From Arthrobacter sp. StoSoilB22 (lineage in GTDB: Bacteria > Actinomycetota > Actinomycetes > Actinomycetales > Micrococcaceae), in NCBI RefSeq assembly GCF_019977315.1, contig NZ_AP024652.1, positions 620,001 through 684,000 on the forward strand: a stretch of 64,000 bases of DNA, given 5' to 3'. Position numbers and translations under genes: made by a program. The notes beneath the pieces were generated by a model. That model did not search any database. It was not told where the DNA came from and saw nothing but the letters and a program-made list of their open reading frames with translations. Within the stretch, counting starts at the first letter, position 1; each line of letters starts with the position of its first letter. This document shows, piece after piece, positions 25,263 through 34,044 of the stretch.

Positions 25263-26231
25263 TTATTTCTTCTTGGCCGACGTGGACTTGGCTTCCTTGG
25301 GGCTGTCCGCGTCCTTCATTTCCTGTTCTGCCGTGGCTTGGATCAGGGCCATCAATTCCGGATCAAGGCCGGGCGCAAATTCTTCCTTGCGTTCCGGTGA
25401 GACGGTCATGGGGAACCCGTCGGGCATGACGTCGGTGCTCAACTCGGTTCCGTCGTTTGACGGAGAAGCTCCCCGGTAGAGTTTGCCTGCTTCGCTGAGA
25501 TTGTCAGCGCTGAAGGTGTACTGGATGCTCTGCAGTCCCTTGTCCAGGAGCTTCTTCACCTCCGGGAACTGCTCGGCGTTGGTCTTGGGTATGGGCAGCA
25601 GCTTGCCCCAGTTAACGCCCAGACTCTCCAATGCCTTGGCATAAGCATTCTCGTGCGCCTGGTCCCGGACAATCAGGTACGCGATGGTGGAACGCGCGGT
25701 CTTGTTGTCTGTCATTTCGTAGATTCGGCACTTTTGCAGCCTGCCCGTTGACTCCAACATCAGGTTGTAGAGCAGGTCCAGCACCAGGTTGCCGCTGTTG
25801 TAGACGTACGAGCCGCTCCACGGGTTACCGGCGGCATCCACGGGCAAGGCACCTTGAGCACCCACCAAGTAGTGGTGGATGTTGCTGGTGTCCAGTGCGA
25901 TCTTCAAGGGAGTAGATCCCCCTGCGCCCGGCTGGTCCACGGGATCGGACTTCTCGCCCTGATAGCGGGGTGAGCCGTCAAGGAGCTGGGAAATGGTGGT
26001 TCCGATGAGCTCCACATGGCTGATCTCTTCAGTGCCGATGCCCTGCAGTAGATCCTTGTACGGTTTCGATGCCGCGTCACCCCGGAAATTCATGCTCTGG
26101 AACAGGTATTGCATCATGGTGCGCATCTCGCCGAACTGGCCGCCCAGGCCTTCCTGGAGGGCATTGGCGGCTGCAGGATCCGGCTCGTCGGCGGCGATTT
26201 CATTGATGAGAAGCTGGGTGTGCAGGTACAT
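25263..26231 (-). CDS. manganese catalase
   Basis: I take ATG 26231 (GAGGAAA just upstream) rather than an upstream GTG that is part of that ribosome site, giving 322 residues. The ferritin-like core shows metal-ligand motifs QFGEMRTMMQYLFQ, GIGTEEISHVELIG and VRDQAHENAYAKALESLG (Glu and His ligands of the dimanganese site). The enzyme breaks hydrogen peroxide into water and oxygen without haem. The C-terminal extension (from about 270) is charged and ends in Lys-rich TSAKKK. A 12-bp palindrome lies in its promoter region. Confidence 0.92.
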   Translation of the reverse strand: MYLHTQLLINEIAADEPDPAAANALQEGLGGQFGEMRTMMQYLFQSMNFRGDAASKPYKDLLQGIGTEEISHVELIGTTISQLLDGSPRYQGEKSDPVDQPGAGGSTPLKIALDTSNIHHYLVGAQGALPVDAAGNPWSGSYVYNSGNLVLDLLYNLMLESTGRLQKCRIYEMTDNKTARSTIAYLIVRDQAHENAYAKALESLGVNWGKLLPIPKTNAEQFPEVKKLLDKGLQSIQYTFSADNLSEAGKLYRGASPSNDGTELSTDVMPDGFPMTVSPERKEEFAPGLDPELMALIQATAEQEMKDADSPKEAKSTSAKKK

Positions 26232-26304
26232 ACGTTTCCTCACGTTGTCTCATGCTCCGTGTGGGATGGAAACCCTCTGCTGGCCACCCCGGACTCACAT
26301 ACCA

Positions 26305-26316
26305 TAAGCATGCTTA
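26305..26316 (-). promoter_or_regulatory. palindromic site upstream of Mn catalase
   Basis: TAAGCATGCTTA is a perfect 12-bp palindrome, 74 bp upstream of the catalase ATG and within the likely promoter. TATGGT on the minus strand just downstream could be a -10. A regulator binding site is likely by position; no candidate regulator is adjacent. Confidence 0.45.
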
Positions 26317-26376
26317 CTATTCGGAGGCAACGAAATCCTGTGAGGAATTGGATCCCGTGAGGAAAAGGGGTGGGAT

Positions 26377-27315
26377 CTAGCCGGCCACTTGGTTGGTGAG
26401 CGGCTTGCCTTCCTTTAGTGCGGTGACGTTCTCTGTGACCAGGCGAGCCGAGCCTTTGGGTCGGTTGCCTGCAACGTGCGGCGTGATGATCAGGTTCGGG
26501 GCGTTCCACAGTGGGGAGTTGGAGGGGAGGGGCTCAATCTTGGTCACGTCCAGTGCCGCTACGCGCAGGCGGCCCTCGGTAAGAGCTGCGAGAAGAGCTT
26601 CTTCGTCAACGGTGGCACCGCGCCCAACGTTCACAAAGACTGCCGTGGACGGCAGGGCGGCGAGGATCTCTTTGTTCAGGGAGTCGGCGGTTTCCGGGGT
26701 GGCGGGCAGTATGGAGATCAGGACATCGGTTGTAGCGAGGACATCCTGCAGTTCTTCGGTTGAGACCACGGGGAAGCCATAGCGTTCGCCCGCGGAGTTG
26801 GCGACGCCGATGACCGTCGCGCCCAGTGCGGCCAGCAGGGGAGCGAGCCGCCCTGCGATGGAGCCGAAGCCCCAGATGGTGACCTTGGCGCCGTCGAGCG
26901 TGTACAGCTGTTGGGTAGCGGGGTTGGACTGTTCCGCGTTGTAGGGAGCGTTCCAGGTGGCTGACTTCTGGGAATCGAGCAGCACGTCCAAGCGGCGGAC
27001 AGCGGACAGGATCAATGCCAGCGCATGTTCGGCCACGGGGCCGTCGTGGAGGGATCGGCCGGACGTCACCGCAACGCCGTCCGCAAAGCCGGCGGAGAGA
27101 ACGGAGTCGGGGCCGGCCGCGAGTGTCTGCACCAACCTGAGATGGGGCATCGAGCGGGCGGCGTCGGACAGATTGTCCGAAGTGTTCCGCCAGACAACCA
27201 GGACCTCGGCGTCCCGGTGTTCTGCGGGGATCGGCTGGTCCACCTGATAGACGAAGACCTGGTCCTCGAGGGCGGAGAGGTCCAGCTCGATGGTGTCCGG
27301 GACGAGGATTTTCAC
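26377..27315 (-). CDS. D-isomer specific 2-hydroxyacid dehydrogenase
   Basis: The protein has 312 residues. The NAD domain shows KVTIWGFGSIAGRLAPLLAA (Rossmann GxGxxxG). The family catalytic residues appear as Arg in VNVGRGATVDEEALL, Glu in LDVTKIEPLPSNSPLW and His in IITPHVAGN. It should interconvert 2-keto acids and D-2-hydroxyacids with NAD(P)H. The N-terminal substrate domain is somewhat divergent, so the substrate cannot be given. It precedes the Mn catalase on the same strand with 145 bp between, and is probably independently transcribed. Confidence 0.87.
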   Translation of the reverse strand: MKILVPDTIELDLSALEDQVFVYQVDQPIPAEHRDAEVLVVWRNTSDNLSDAARSMPHLRLVQTLAAGPDSVLSAGFADGVAVTSGRSLHDGPVAEHALALILSAVRRLDVLLDSQKSATWNAPYNAEQSNPATQQLYTLDGAKVTIWGFGSIAGRLAPLLAALGATVIGVANSAGERYGFPVVSTEELQDVLATTDVLISILPATPETADSLNKEILAALPSTAVFVNVGRGATVDEEALLAALTEGRLRVAALDVTKIEPLPSNSPLWNAPNLIITPHVAGNRPKGSARLVTENVTALKEGKPLTNQVAG

Positions 27316-27498
27316 GGCAACTCCAGTGGCTCAAGCGATGTTCGGTTTCGCTTTCGAGGCTACCGCTTCGCCGCCAAACGAAGCCTTCTGCGCTTCATCT
27401 CTGGCAATGTGACGCTGAACACCTTAGGGTATGAGGACGTCTCTAGGTTGTAGGACGTTCGACGTAGCACGTAGCACCCACTCGAAAGGACCCTCGAT

Positions 27499-30090
27499 TT
27501 GAGATCTTCATCCTTTGCGCGAACAGCAGCCGCCGGCGCCCTCAGCGCCGCCCTCCTGGCCGGGCTCGCTCTTCCGGCCACAGCCGCCCCGATTCCGCCC
27601 AACAACCCCGCAGCAGCCCCGGGCACGTTCACCGAGGCCAACATCGGCGCGGATCGTACCGCAGCCAACTTCTTCTACCGGATTCCCGCCCTGACCTACC
27701 TGGGCAACAACGTGGTCCTTGCTGCTTGGGACGGACGTCCGGGTTCAGCGGCGGACGCTCCCAATCCCAACTCGATCGTCCAGCGTCGCAGCACCGATGG
27801 CGGCCGGACGTGGGGTCCGGTCACGGTCATTGCCGCGGGGCACCCCGGCGATGCCAGTGGGCCGAAATATGGTTACAGCGATCCGTCCTACATCTATGAC
27901 GCTGAAGCGGGCAAGGTATTCGCGTTCTTTGTCTACTCCAAAGACCAAGGCTTCGGCGGCAGCCAATTCGGCAACAATGACGCCGATAGGACCGTGATCT
28001 CCTCCGCCGTCATCGAGTCCTCGGACGCCGGCGTCACATGGAGCCAGCCACGGCTTATCACCAACGTCACCAAGCCGGGCACCAGCAAGACGAACCCTGT
28101 AGCCGGCGACATCAGGTCCAACTTCGCCTCCTCCGGGGAAGGTATCCAACTCAAATATGGCCAGTACAAAGGGCGCCTGATTCAGCAATACGCCGGCGAT
28201 GTCCGCCAAGCAGATGGCACCAACAAGATCCAGGCCTACTCCGTCTACTCCGATGACCACGGCGCCACCTGGCACAAGGGCGCCAACGTCGGGGACCGCA
28301 TGGACGAGAACAAGACCGTGGAACTCTCCGACGGCCGCGTTCTCCTGAACTCCCGGGACAACGCCAACCAGGGCTACCGCAAAGTGGCCATCTCCACGGA
28401 CGGCGGCGCTACGTACGGTCCGGTCACCCAGGACACCGAGCTCCCGGATCCCGCCAACAACGGTGCCATCGCACGTATGTTCCCCAACGCGGCGCAGGGC
28501 TCAGCTGATGCAAAGAAGCTCATCTTTACCAACGCCAACTCCAAAACCGGCCGCGAAAACGTCTCGGCCCGCGTCTCCTGCGACGACGGCGCCACCTGGC
28601 CCGGCGTCCGCACCATCCGTTCCGGCTTCTCCGCGTACTCCACGGTGACCCGTCTGGAAGAGGGCAAATTTGGCGTTCTGTACGAGGGCAACTACACGGA
28701 CAACATGCCGTTCGCGAAGTTCGACGACGCCTGGCTGAACTACGTTTGCGCGCCGCTGTCCGTCCCGGCTGTCACCACTGCGCCGGGCGCTACGCAGCAG
28801 GTGCCTGTCACCGTCACCAACCAAGAGGCCGGCACGTTGTCCGGCGCAACGGCCACCGTCTACACACCCGGCGGCTGGTCTGCCACCACGGTGCCGGTTC
28901 CCGACGTCGCCCCCGGCGCTTCGGTGACCGTCAATGTTGCCCTGACGGCACCGGCCAACGCCAGCGGTCCGCAGAACCTCAATGCAGCATTCACGACGGC
29001 GGATGGCCGGGTATCGCAGTTCACCTTCACCGCCACCGTGCCGGTTGCCCCGCAGGTGGGCCTGAGCATCACGGGAACGGCACCGGCCCGTGACGTCGTG
29101 GCCAGTCCCTACCAAGCAGGCGACGTCCTCAGCTACTCGCTCAACGTCAAGAGCACCGCCAACGTCACGGCCAACGCGGTCCCGGTTTCCGGGAGCTTTG
29201 ACTCCGGGTTCCTTCCGCCGTCGGCCCCCAACTGCCGGTACAACAACCTGGCTGCAGGTGCGAATTACACCTGCACCACGGCCAAGCACGTGATCACGGC
29301 GGCCGATATTGAGCGCGGTTACTTCGTGCCCGAGGCGGGCTTCAGCATCACAGCCAGCACGACGCCGTCGCTCACCAAAACGGTGCCGTTTACCGGCGCT
29401 GCGGTCGCCTTGCGCGACGGACTGCTGACAGCCGATATCAGCGGGGCGCGTGCCGACGTCGGACGTGACCTTGCAGCCCAGCCCTACGCGGCAGGTGACC
29501 AGGTCCCGTACACCTTCACGGTGAAGAACACGAGCCCGCTGGTGGAGAAGGTGGTCCCCACCGCCGGCAACTTCAGCCCGTTCCTGCCGGAAGGGCCGGG
29601 CAACTGCCGCTACAGCGTGCTGCCGGCCGGCCAGAGCTACCAGTGCGCCACCCCGCGCCACACCGTCACTGCCGAAGAAGCTGAGCAGGGGTTCTTCATT
29701 CCAAAGACCACCTGGGAAGTCAGCTCGGCGGGGCAGACCACCAAGATCATCACCGTGAATGGTGACCCGGTAGAGCTGAGGACCAAACCGGACACGGAAC
29801 CGGCCATCGCGCGCCAGGAACTCGGCACGCCGGCGTTCGACCTGGGTACGGCAGAGAAATACCGGACGGGCCAGGAAGTGGTCTTGAACGGCCTTGACCA
29901 TGGTCAGTGGTACTACCTGTACCTGAACAAAACGGGCTACCGCCTTGGCTGGAACTTTCCGGGGGCGGATAACACGGTGAAGTTCACGCTTCCCGCCGAC
30001 GTGAAGAACGGCCGGGATGACGTGGTGGTCCTGGATCAGAACGGCGTCCAGGTCTCCTTTGACCGGATGCAGGTGACACCGAAGGGCTAG
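27499..30090 (+). CDS. secreted exo-alpha-sialidase (GH33) with C-terminal beta domains
   Basis: I take the TTG at 27499, preceded by GAAAGGA. The 863-residue protein has a Sec signal (AGALSAALLAGLALPATAAP). The sialidase propeller follows (about 45-415) with FYRIPALTYL (the YRIP/FRIP arginine) and at least four Asp boxes: STDGGRTWG, SSDAGVTWS, SDDHGATWH and STDGGATYG. A NEW3-type domain (about 420-515) and two DUF11-like repeats follow, each with CRYxxLxAGxxYxC. These modules probably mediate wall or glycan contact. It removes terminal sialic acid from host or environmental glycans outside the cell. No sialic acid transport or nan genes are adjacent. Confidence 0.9.
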   Translation: MRSSSFARTAAAGALSAALLAGLALPATAAPIPPNNPAAAPGTFTEANIGADRTAANFFYRIPALTYLGNNVVLAAWDGRPGSAADAPNPNSIVQRRSTDGGRTWGPVTVIAAGHPGDASGPKYGYSDPSYIYDAEAGKVFAFFVYSKDQGFGGSQFGNNDADRTVISSAVIESSDAGVTWSQPRLITNVTKPGTSKTNPVAGDIRSNFASSGEGIQLKYGQYKGRLIQQYAGDVRQADGTNKIQAYSVYSDDHGATWHKGANVGDRMDENKTVELSDGRVLLNSRDNANQGYRKVAISTDGGATYGPVTQDTELPDPANNGAIARMFPNAAQGSADAKKLIFTNANSKTGRENVSARVSCDDGATWPGVRTIRSGFSAYSTVTRLEEGKFGVLYEGNYTDNMPFAKFDDAWLNYVCAPLSVPAVTTAPGATQQVPVTVTNQEAGTLSGATATVYTPGGWSATTVPVPDVAPGASVTVNVALTAPANASGPQNLNAAFTTADGRVSQFTFTATVPVAPQVGLSITGTAPARDVVASPYQAGDVLSYSLNVKSTANVTANAVPVSGSFDSGFLPPSAPNCRYNNLAAGANYTCTTAKHVITAADIERGYFVPEAGFSITASTTPSLTKTVPFTGAAVALRDGLLTADISGARADVGRDLAAQPYAAGDQVPYTFTVKNTSPLVEKVVPTAGNFSPFLPEGPGNCRYSVLPAGQSYQCATPRHTVTAEEAEQGFFIPKTTWEVSSAGQTTKIITVNGDPVELRTKPDTEPAIARQELGTPAFDLGTAEKYRTGQEVVLNGLDHGQWYYLYLNKTGYRLGWNFPGADNTVKFTLPADVKNGRDDVVVLDQNGVQVSFDRMQVTPKG

Positions 30091-30110
30091 CTCATTGGCT
30101 CGGAAGTAAG

Positions 30111-30143
30111 CGGCGGACCGCAGTACTCTGCAGCGGTCCGCCG
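30111..30143 (+). terminator. terminator of the sialidase gene
   Basis: CGGCGGACCGC (30111-30121) pairs perfectly with GCGGTCCGCCG (30133-30143), followed by TTTGTC, 21 nt after the sialidase stop. Confidence 0.85.
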
Positions 30144-30256
30144 TTTGTCATTCCCTGACGAATCACCCTCGCTGTGACAAGACAAAAATCTTGAAATGTG
30201 CTGTATGTCATATTCGGCTCTCACTAGGTACTCTGTGACTCGGCTGGTTGCGCTGC

Positions 30257-30275
30257 TTTGACAAGAACTGTCAAA
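30257..30275 (+). promoter_or_regulatory. inverted repeat in the subtilase promoter region
   Basis: TTTGACA (30257-30263) and TGTCAAA (30269-30275) form a perfect 7-bp inverted repeat around AGAAC, 75 bp before the start. The left half contains a perfect -35 TTGACA, so a bound protein would cover the promoter. A second inverted pair, TCAAC and GTTGA, lies at 30279-30297. Confidence 0.45.
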
Positions 30276-30349
30276 GGTTCAACCAACTTAAAGTTGACAG
30301 GCCTGGGCGATGGAGCCCGGTCCTCCCTCAGTGAAAGGTGCAACCACTC

Positions 30350-33300
30350 GTGAAATCACAAGGAAAGAGCTTCGTCAGAAGCGGGGGACTCCGGAAGGCT
30401 GCGGCGCTCGCCGTCGGCCTGCCGTTGTTGCTCTCGTCCATGGCGATGCCCGCCCAGGCCGCTCCCGCGCCGGAGGCGCCCGGGAATGGTGCAGGCGTGG
30501 CCAAGAAGAACCTTGACCCCAGCGCCTATAAGGACGGCCGCTACATGGTGGTCCTGGCCGAGAAACCTGCAGCTACTTACGACGGCGGCACGGCAGGCCT
30601 CGCGCCCACCAAGCCGGAGGAAGGCAAGAAGCTCGACGCAGACAGCGCCGAGGTAAAGGAATACCAGCAGCACCTCCAGCAAAAGCAGCAGGAAGTCGCC
30701 CAGCAGGAAAACGTCACCATCAAGCGTGACTTCACTACCGCCGTCAACGGCTTCAGTGCCAACCTCACGGCGGACCAGGCCATCAACCTTGCCAAGGACC
30801 CCAAGGTCCTCATGGTTGCACCGGACACGCAGTACGCTCCGGACTACTCCACCACCGACTTCCTCAAGCTCAGCGGCCCCAACGGGACCTGGGCTACCCA
30901 ATACGGCGGCCAGGACAACGCCGGCAAGGGCACCGTGGTTGGCGTGATCGATACCGGGTACACCCCCTCCAACCCGTTCTTCGCCGGGGAGCCCGTTGGT
31001 CCGCTGGTGGGGAACCCCCAGGTAGGGGTTCCGTACCGCACCGCTGACGGCAAGATCGCCATGCTTAAGGCCGACGGCGATACTTTCGTGGGCGAATGCC
31101 AGCCCGGTACCGATACCGGCGCGGATTACGATGGCAGCGCCTGCAACTCCAAGGTCCTCAGCACCCACTACTTCGCGGACGCCTTCCTGGAAACAGTCCC
31201 ACCGGAAAACCGCGCTTCCGAGGAAGTCATCTCTCCTGTGGACGTGGACAGCCACGGCACCCACACGGCAAGCACGGCAGCGGGCAACGCCAACGTTGAC
31301 GCCGTAGTGGATGGCCGCAGCTTCGGAACCACCAGCGGGATCGCACCCGCCGCCAAACTCGCCGTCTACAAGGTCTGCTGGGAAGACACCGATCCCGCCA
31401 CCGGTGGTTGCTACGGCTCCGCTTCAGTTGACGCGATCGAGCAGGCCATCCTGGACGGCGTGGACGTGCTGAACTACTCCATTTCGGGTTCAACCACCAC
31501 CACCACGGATCCGGTTTCCTTGGCGTTCCTCTCAGCAGCTTCCGCAGGGATCTTCGTGGCAACCTCGGCCGGTAACTCCGGTCCGACCGCCAGCACCGTG
31601 AACCACGGAGCGCCGTGGCTGACCACGGTAGCCGCCACCTCCTTCTCGCAGGAGCTCCAGGGCACTGTTGAGTTCTCCGATGGCAGCAAGTTCCGCGGAG
31701 CGTCCATCATGAACCGCGAGGTGACCGGGGCCGGCGTCGTGCTGTCCACCAGCGCTGCAAGCGGCCAAGGAAATGCGGCCCTGTGTGCTCCGGGCTCACT
31801 GGACCCGGCCAAGGTAGCCGGCAAGGTTGTTGTCTGCGACCGTGGTGTTGTTGACCGAACGGCCAAGAGCGCCGAGGTCCTGCGCGGCGGTGGCGTGGGC
31901 ATGATCCTGGTGAACCTCACGGAATCCTCGCTGGACACTGACAAGCACGTCATCCCCACCGTCCACGTGAACCCGCCTGCAACGCAGACCATCAAGGACA
32001 AGGTCACGGCCAACCCGGGCGTCACCGTGTCCCTGCTGAACCGCGACACCACGGGACTGCCTGCTGAAGCGCAGCCGCAGATCGCCGGATTCTCCTCCCG
32101 TGGACCGCTGCTTGCTACGGATTCTGACCTGTTGAAGCCTGACGTGTCCGCTCCCGGCGTCGCCATCCTCGCGGGCGTCTCGCCGATCGGAACCGGTGGA
32201 GACAACTTCGGCTTCCTGTCCGGAACGTCCATGGCTTCACCCCACGTAGCCGGTTTCGGCGCACTGATTCTGGGTAAGAACCCGCAGTGGTCCCCGGCCA
32301 CGGTGAAGTCCGCCATGATGACCACCGCAGGCCCGGTCAAGCTGGCCAACGGCGCCGTCAACAAGGACGTCTTCGCCACCGGCGCGGGGCAGGTTGATCC
32401 GGCCAAGGTCCTTTCACCGGGCCTCGTGTACGACGCCACCACCGAGGACTATCTCAAGTTCATCCAAGGCACGGGCATGGACCTGGGCATGGAGGGGCTC
32501 GGCACCACAGCTGCCCGCGACATGAACGTACCTTCCTTCGCCCTGGGCAACCTGGCCGGGAAGATCGAAGTCACGCGTACCCTCACGGCGCTGACGGCGG
32601 GAACCTACCGGGCAACAGCCAACGTCCCGGGTGTCAACGTCAAGGTCACACCGTCCGTACTGACGTTCGGTGCTCCCGGTGAGAAGAAGACGTTCAAGGT
32701 TCAGTTCGAAAACAAGAACGCCGAGCTGGGCAAGTTCGCCATGGGTTCGCTGAACTGGCAGGGTGCCAACAAGACCGTCACCTCGCCGATCGCCGTCCGG
32801 CCGCAATCCGTCATTGCGGACAAGGCGCTCGCCTTCACCGGAACGGGCCCCAATGGCTCGGCAACCATCAACATCACCTCCGGCACCAACCTGCCGGTGG
32901 GTGTGACCATTGATGGCTTGTCCAAGGCGGATTCCTCGGCAGTCGAGCTGGTTCCTGGTCCGTTTGCCGGCGAAACCAACGCGTCCAACTACGTGAAGAA
33001 GGTGACCGTTGGCGCCAACAGCGCGCTGGCCAAGTTCTCGGTTATCTCCTCCAACGAGGCCGCGGACTTCGACATGCTGGTGGTGACGCCTTCCGGTCAG
33101 CAACTGCCTGCCGCCACGGCCTCTGCCAGCGAAACCCTGTCCGTCCCCAACCCGGCAGCCGGCGACTACTACGTCTACGCCAACCTGTACGCGAGCCCCA
33201 ACAACCAGCCCACCAAGGCCACTGTTGACGCTGCAGTCCTGGGAGCCAACCAGGGCAACGCCACCGTGACGCCGAATCCGATCCGCCTCGCCAACGGCAA

Positions 33301-33526
33301 GACCGGTCAGATCTCGCTGAACTGGAAGAACCTGGAGCCCGGCTCCTACATTGGCCGCCTGACCTTCGCAGGGACCAGCGAGCCAAGCTTCGTCACCGTC
33401 CTGGTTAACCCGGGCGGCACCGTCGTGGTCCCGGATGAAGAAGACCCCAAGAAGGACAAAAAGGACAAGAAGCCCCGCGGCAAGATCCGCGCTGACGAGC
33501 CGACGCAGAGCAACAACGCCGGCTAG
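30350..33526 (+). CDS. secreted S8 subtilisin-like serine protease
   Basis: The likely start is GTG 30350 (1058 residues) with GAAAGG upstream; an upstream in-frame GTG lies inside that site. It has a signal peptide (AAALAVGLPLLLSSMAMPAQ), an I9-type propeptide (about 60-165), and a subtilase domain with catalytic Asp201 (GVIDTGY), His302 (DSHGTHTAST) and Ser627 (SGTSMASPHVAGF). A PA-domain insert lies at about 440-560. C-terminal Fn3-like beta modules end in a Lys-rich tail (KKDKKDKKPRGKIR) that may bind the wall. It should degrade extracellular protein. A convergent operon encodes two subtilisin-inhibitor-like proteins. Confidence 0.92.
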   Translation: MKSQGKSFVRSGGLRKAAALAVGLPLLLSSMAMPAQAAPAPEAPGNGAGVAKKNLDPSAYKDGRYMVVLAEKPAATYDGGTAGLAPTKPEEGKKLDADSAEVKEYQQHLQQKQQEVAQQENVTIKRDFTTAVNGFSANLTADQAINLAKDPKVLMVAPDTQYAPDYSTTDFLKLSGPNGTWATQYGGQDNAGKGTVVGVIDTGYTPSNPFFAGEPVGPLVGNPQVGVPYRTADGKIAMLKADGDTFVGECQPGTDTGADYDGSACNSKVLSTHYFADAFLETVPPENRASEEVISPVDVDSHGTHTASTAAGNANVDAVVDGRSFGTTSGIAPAAKLAVYKVCWEDTDPATGGCYGSASVDAIEQAILDGVDVLNYSISGSTTTTTDPVSLAFLSAASAGIFVATSAGNSGPTASTVNHGAPWLTTVAATSFSQELQGTVEFSDGSKFRGASIMNREVTGAGVVLSTSAASGQGNAALCAPGSLDPAKVAGKVVVCDRGVVDRTAKSAEVLRGGGVGMILVNLTESSLDTDKHVIPTVHVNPPATQTIKDKVTANPGVTVSLLNRDTTGLPAEAQPQIAGFSSRGPLLATDSDLLKPDVSAPGVAILAGVSPIGTGGDNFGFLSGTSMASPHVAGFGALILGKNPQWSPATVKSAMMTTAGPVKLANGAVNKDVFATGAGQVDPAKVLSPGLVYDATTEDYLKFIQGTGMDLGMEGLGTTAARDMNVPSFALGNLAGKIEVTRTLTALTAGTYRATANVPGVNVKVTPSVLTFGAPGEKKTFKVQFENKNAELGKFAMGSLNWQGANKTVTSPIAVRPQSVIADKALAFTGTGPNGSATINITSGTNLPVGVTIDGLSKADSSAVELVPGPFAGETNASNYVKKVTVGANSALAKFSVISSNEAADFDMLVVTPSGQQLPAATASASETLSVPNPAAGDYYVYANLYASPNNQPTKATVDAAVLGANQGNATVTPNPIRLANGKTGQISLNWKNLEPGSYIGRLTFAGTSEPSFVTVLVNPGGTVVVPDEEDPKKDKKDKKPRGKIRADEPTQSNNAG

Positions 33527-33540
33527 TTCCCGCTTGATCC

Positions 33541-33588
33541 AATAACGGCAGTGGCCGGTGGGGTTTCCCACCGGCCACTGCCGTTATT
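33541..33588. terminator. 22-bp perfect terminator hairpin
   Basis: Bases 33541-33562 (starting AATAACGGCAGTGG) are the perfect reverse complement of 33567-33588, with a 4-nt loop. The A/T-rich ends allow termination from both sides. It separates the subtilase from the convergent SSI-like operon. Confidence 0.93.
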
Positions 33589-33595
33589 ACTGGGC

Positions 33596-34015
33596 TTAGC
33601 TTGCCCCCGTAGAACCACCGGTGTTCCCCAACAGCGACGCCATCGTCTTCCAACGTGCGATCTCGCAGCCATCGGTCCTGCTGAACTGGCTGTGGACCTT
33701 CCGGCCACGGAACCAGCCCGTCACAACCGCTACCTGCGGCCCACCGTACTGCTGCGTGCAGATTCGGTCCGGGCGGGGCTCGGGGAAGAAGATTTCCTCG
33801 CCGAACTGCTCCACGGCGGCCAGCGCTGCCGTGGCGTCGGGCAGGTTTGAATCAACGGAATCGGCGTTCGCGGACAGCACACCGTTCATCGAACGCAGGC
33901 GGAACTCCCGCGGCTCAGCATCAGGTGCCTCTGTCAGCGTGACAGTCAGGTCGACGTCGTATTCTTTGTCGTTTGGGTCGCTGGTGGCGGAGTCGTTCTC
34001 TTTAGCGGAAACCAT
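33596..34015 (-). CDS. subtilisin inhibitor-like (SSI-type) protein without signal peptide
   Basis: This 139-residue protein shares the pattern C-x-x-QYGGP...RTDGC with the lipoprotein encoded at 34970-35491: RICTQQYGGPQVAVVTGWFR and FSRTDGCEIARW. That pattern fits the second disulfide and core of Streptomyces subtilisin inhibitors (SSI). The first SSI disulfide is missing, and there is no signal peptide; the start reads MVSAKENDSATSDPNDKEYD. It would therefore be cytoplasmic unless exported some other way. It is the last gene of a three-gene minus-strand operon 29 nt after the previous gene. Inhibition of the neighbouring subtilase is a hypothesis. Confidence 0.7.
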   Translation of the reverse strand: MVSAKENDSATSDPNDKEYDVDLTVTLTEAPDAEPREFRLRSMNGVLSANADSVDSNLPDATAALAAVEQFGEEIFFPEPRPDRICTQQYGGPQVAVVTGWFRGRKVHSQFSRTDGCEIARWKTMASLLGNTGGSTGAS

Positions 34016-34044
34016 GGTTACCTTTCGCTGGTGGCGGCGGGTGC

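Noticed and set aside
28501..29901. Long minus-strand frame opposite the sialidase
   Set aside because: Antisense shadow caused by high GC at third positions; the composition (Arg and Gly rich) is not protein-like.
32414..33571. Minus-strand frame of 385 codons opposite the subtilase
   Set aside because: Antisense shadow of a clear S8 protease with intact catalytic residues on the plus strand.
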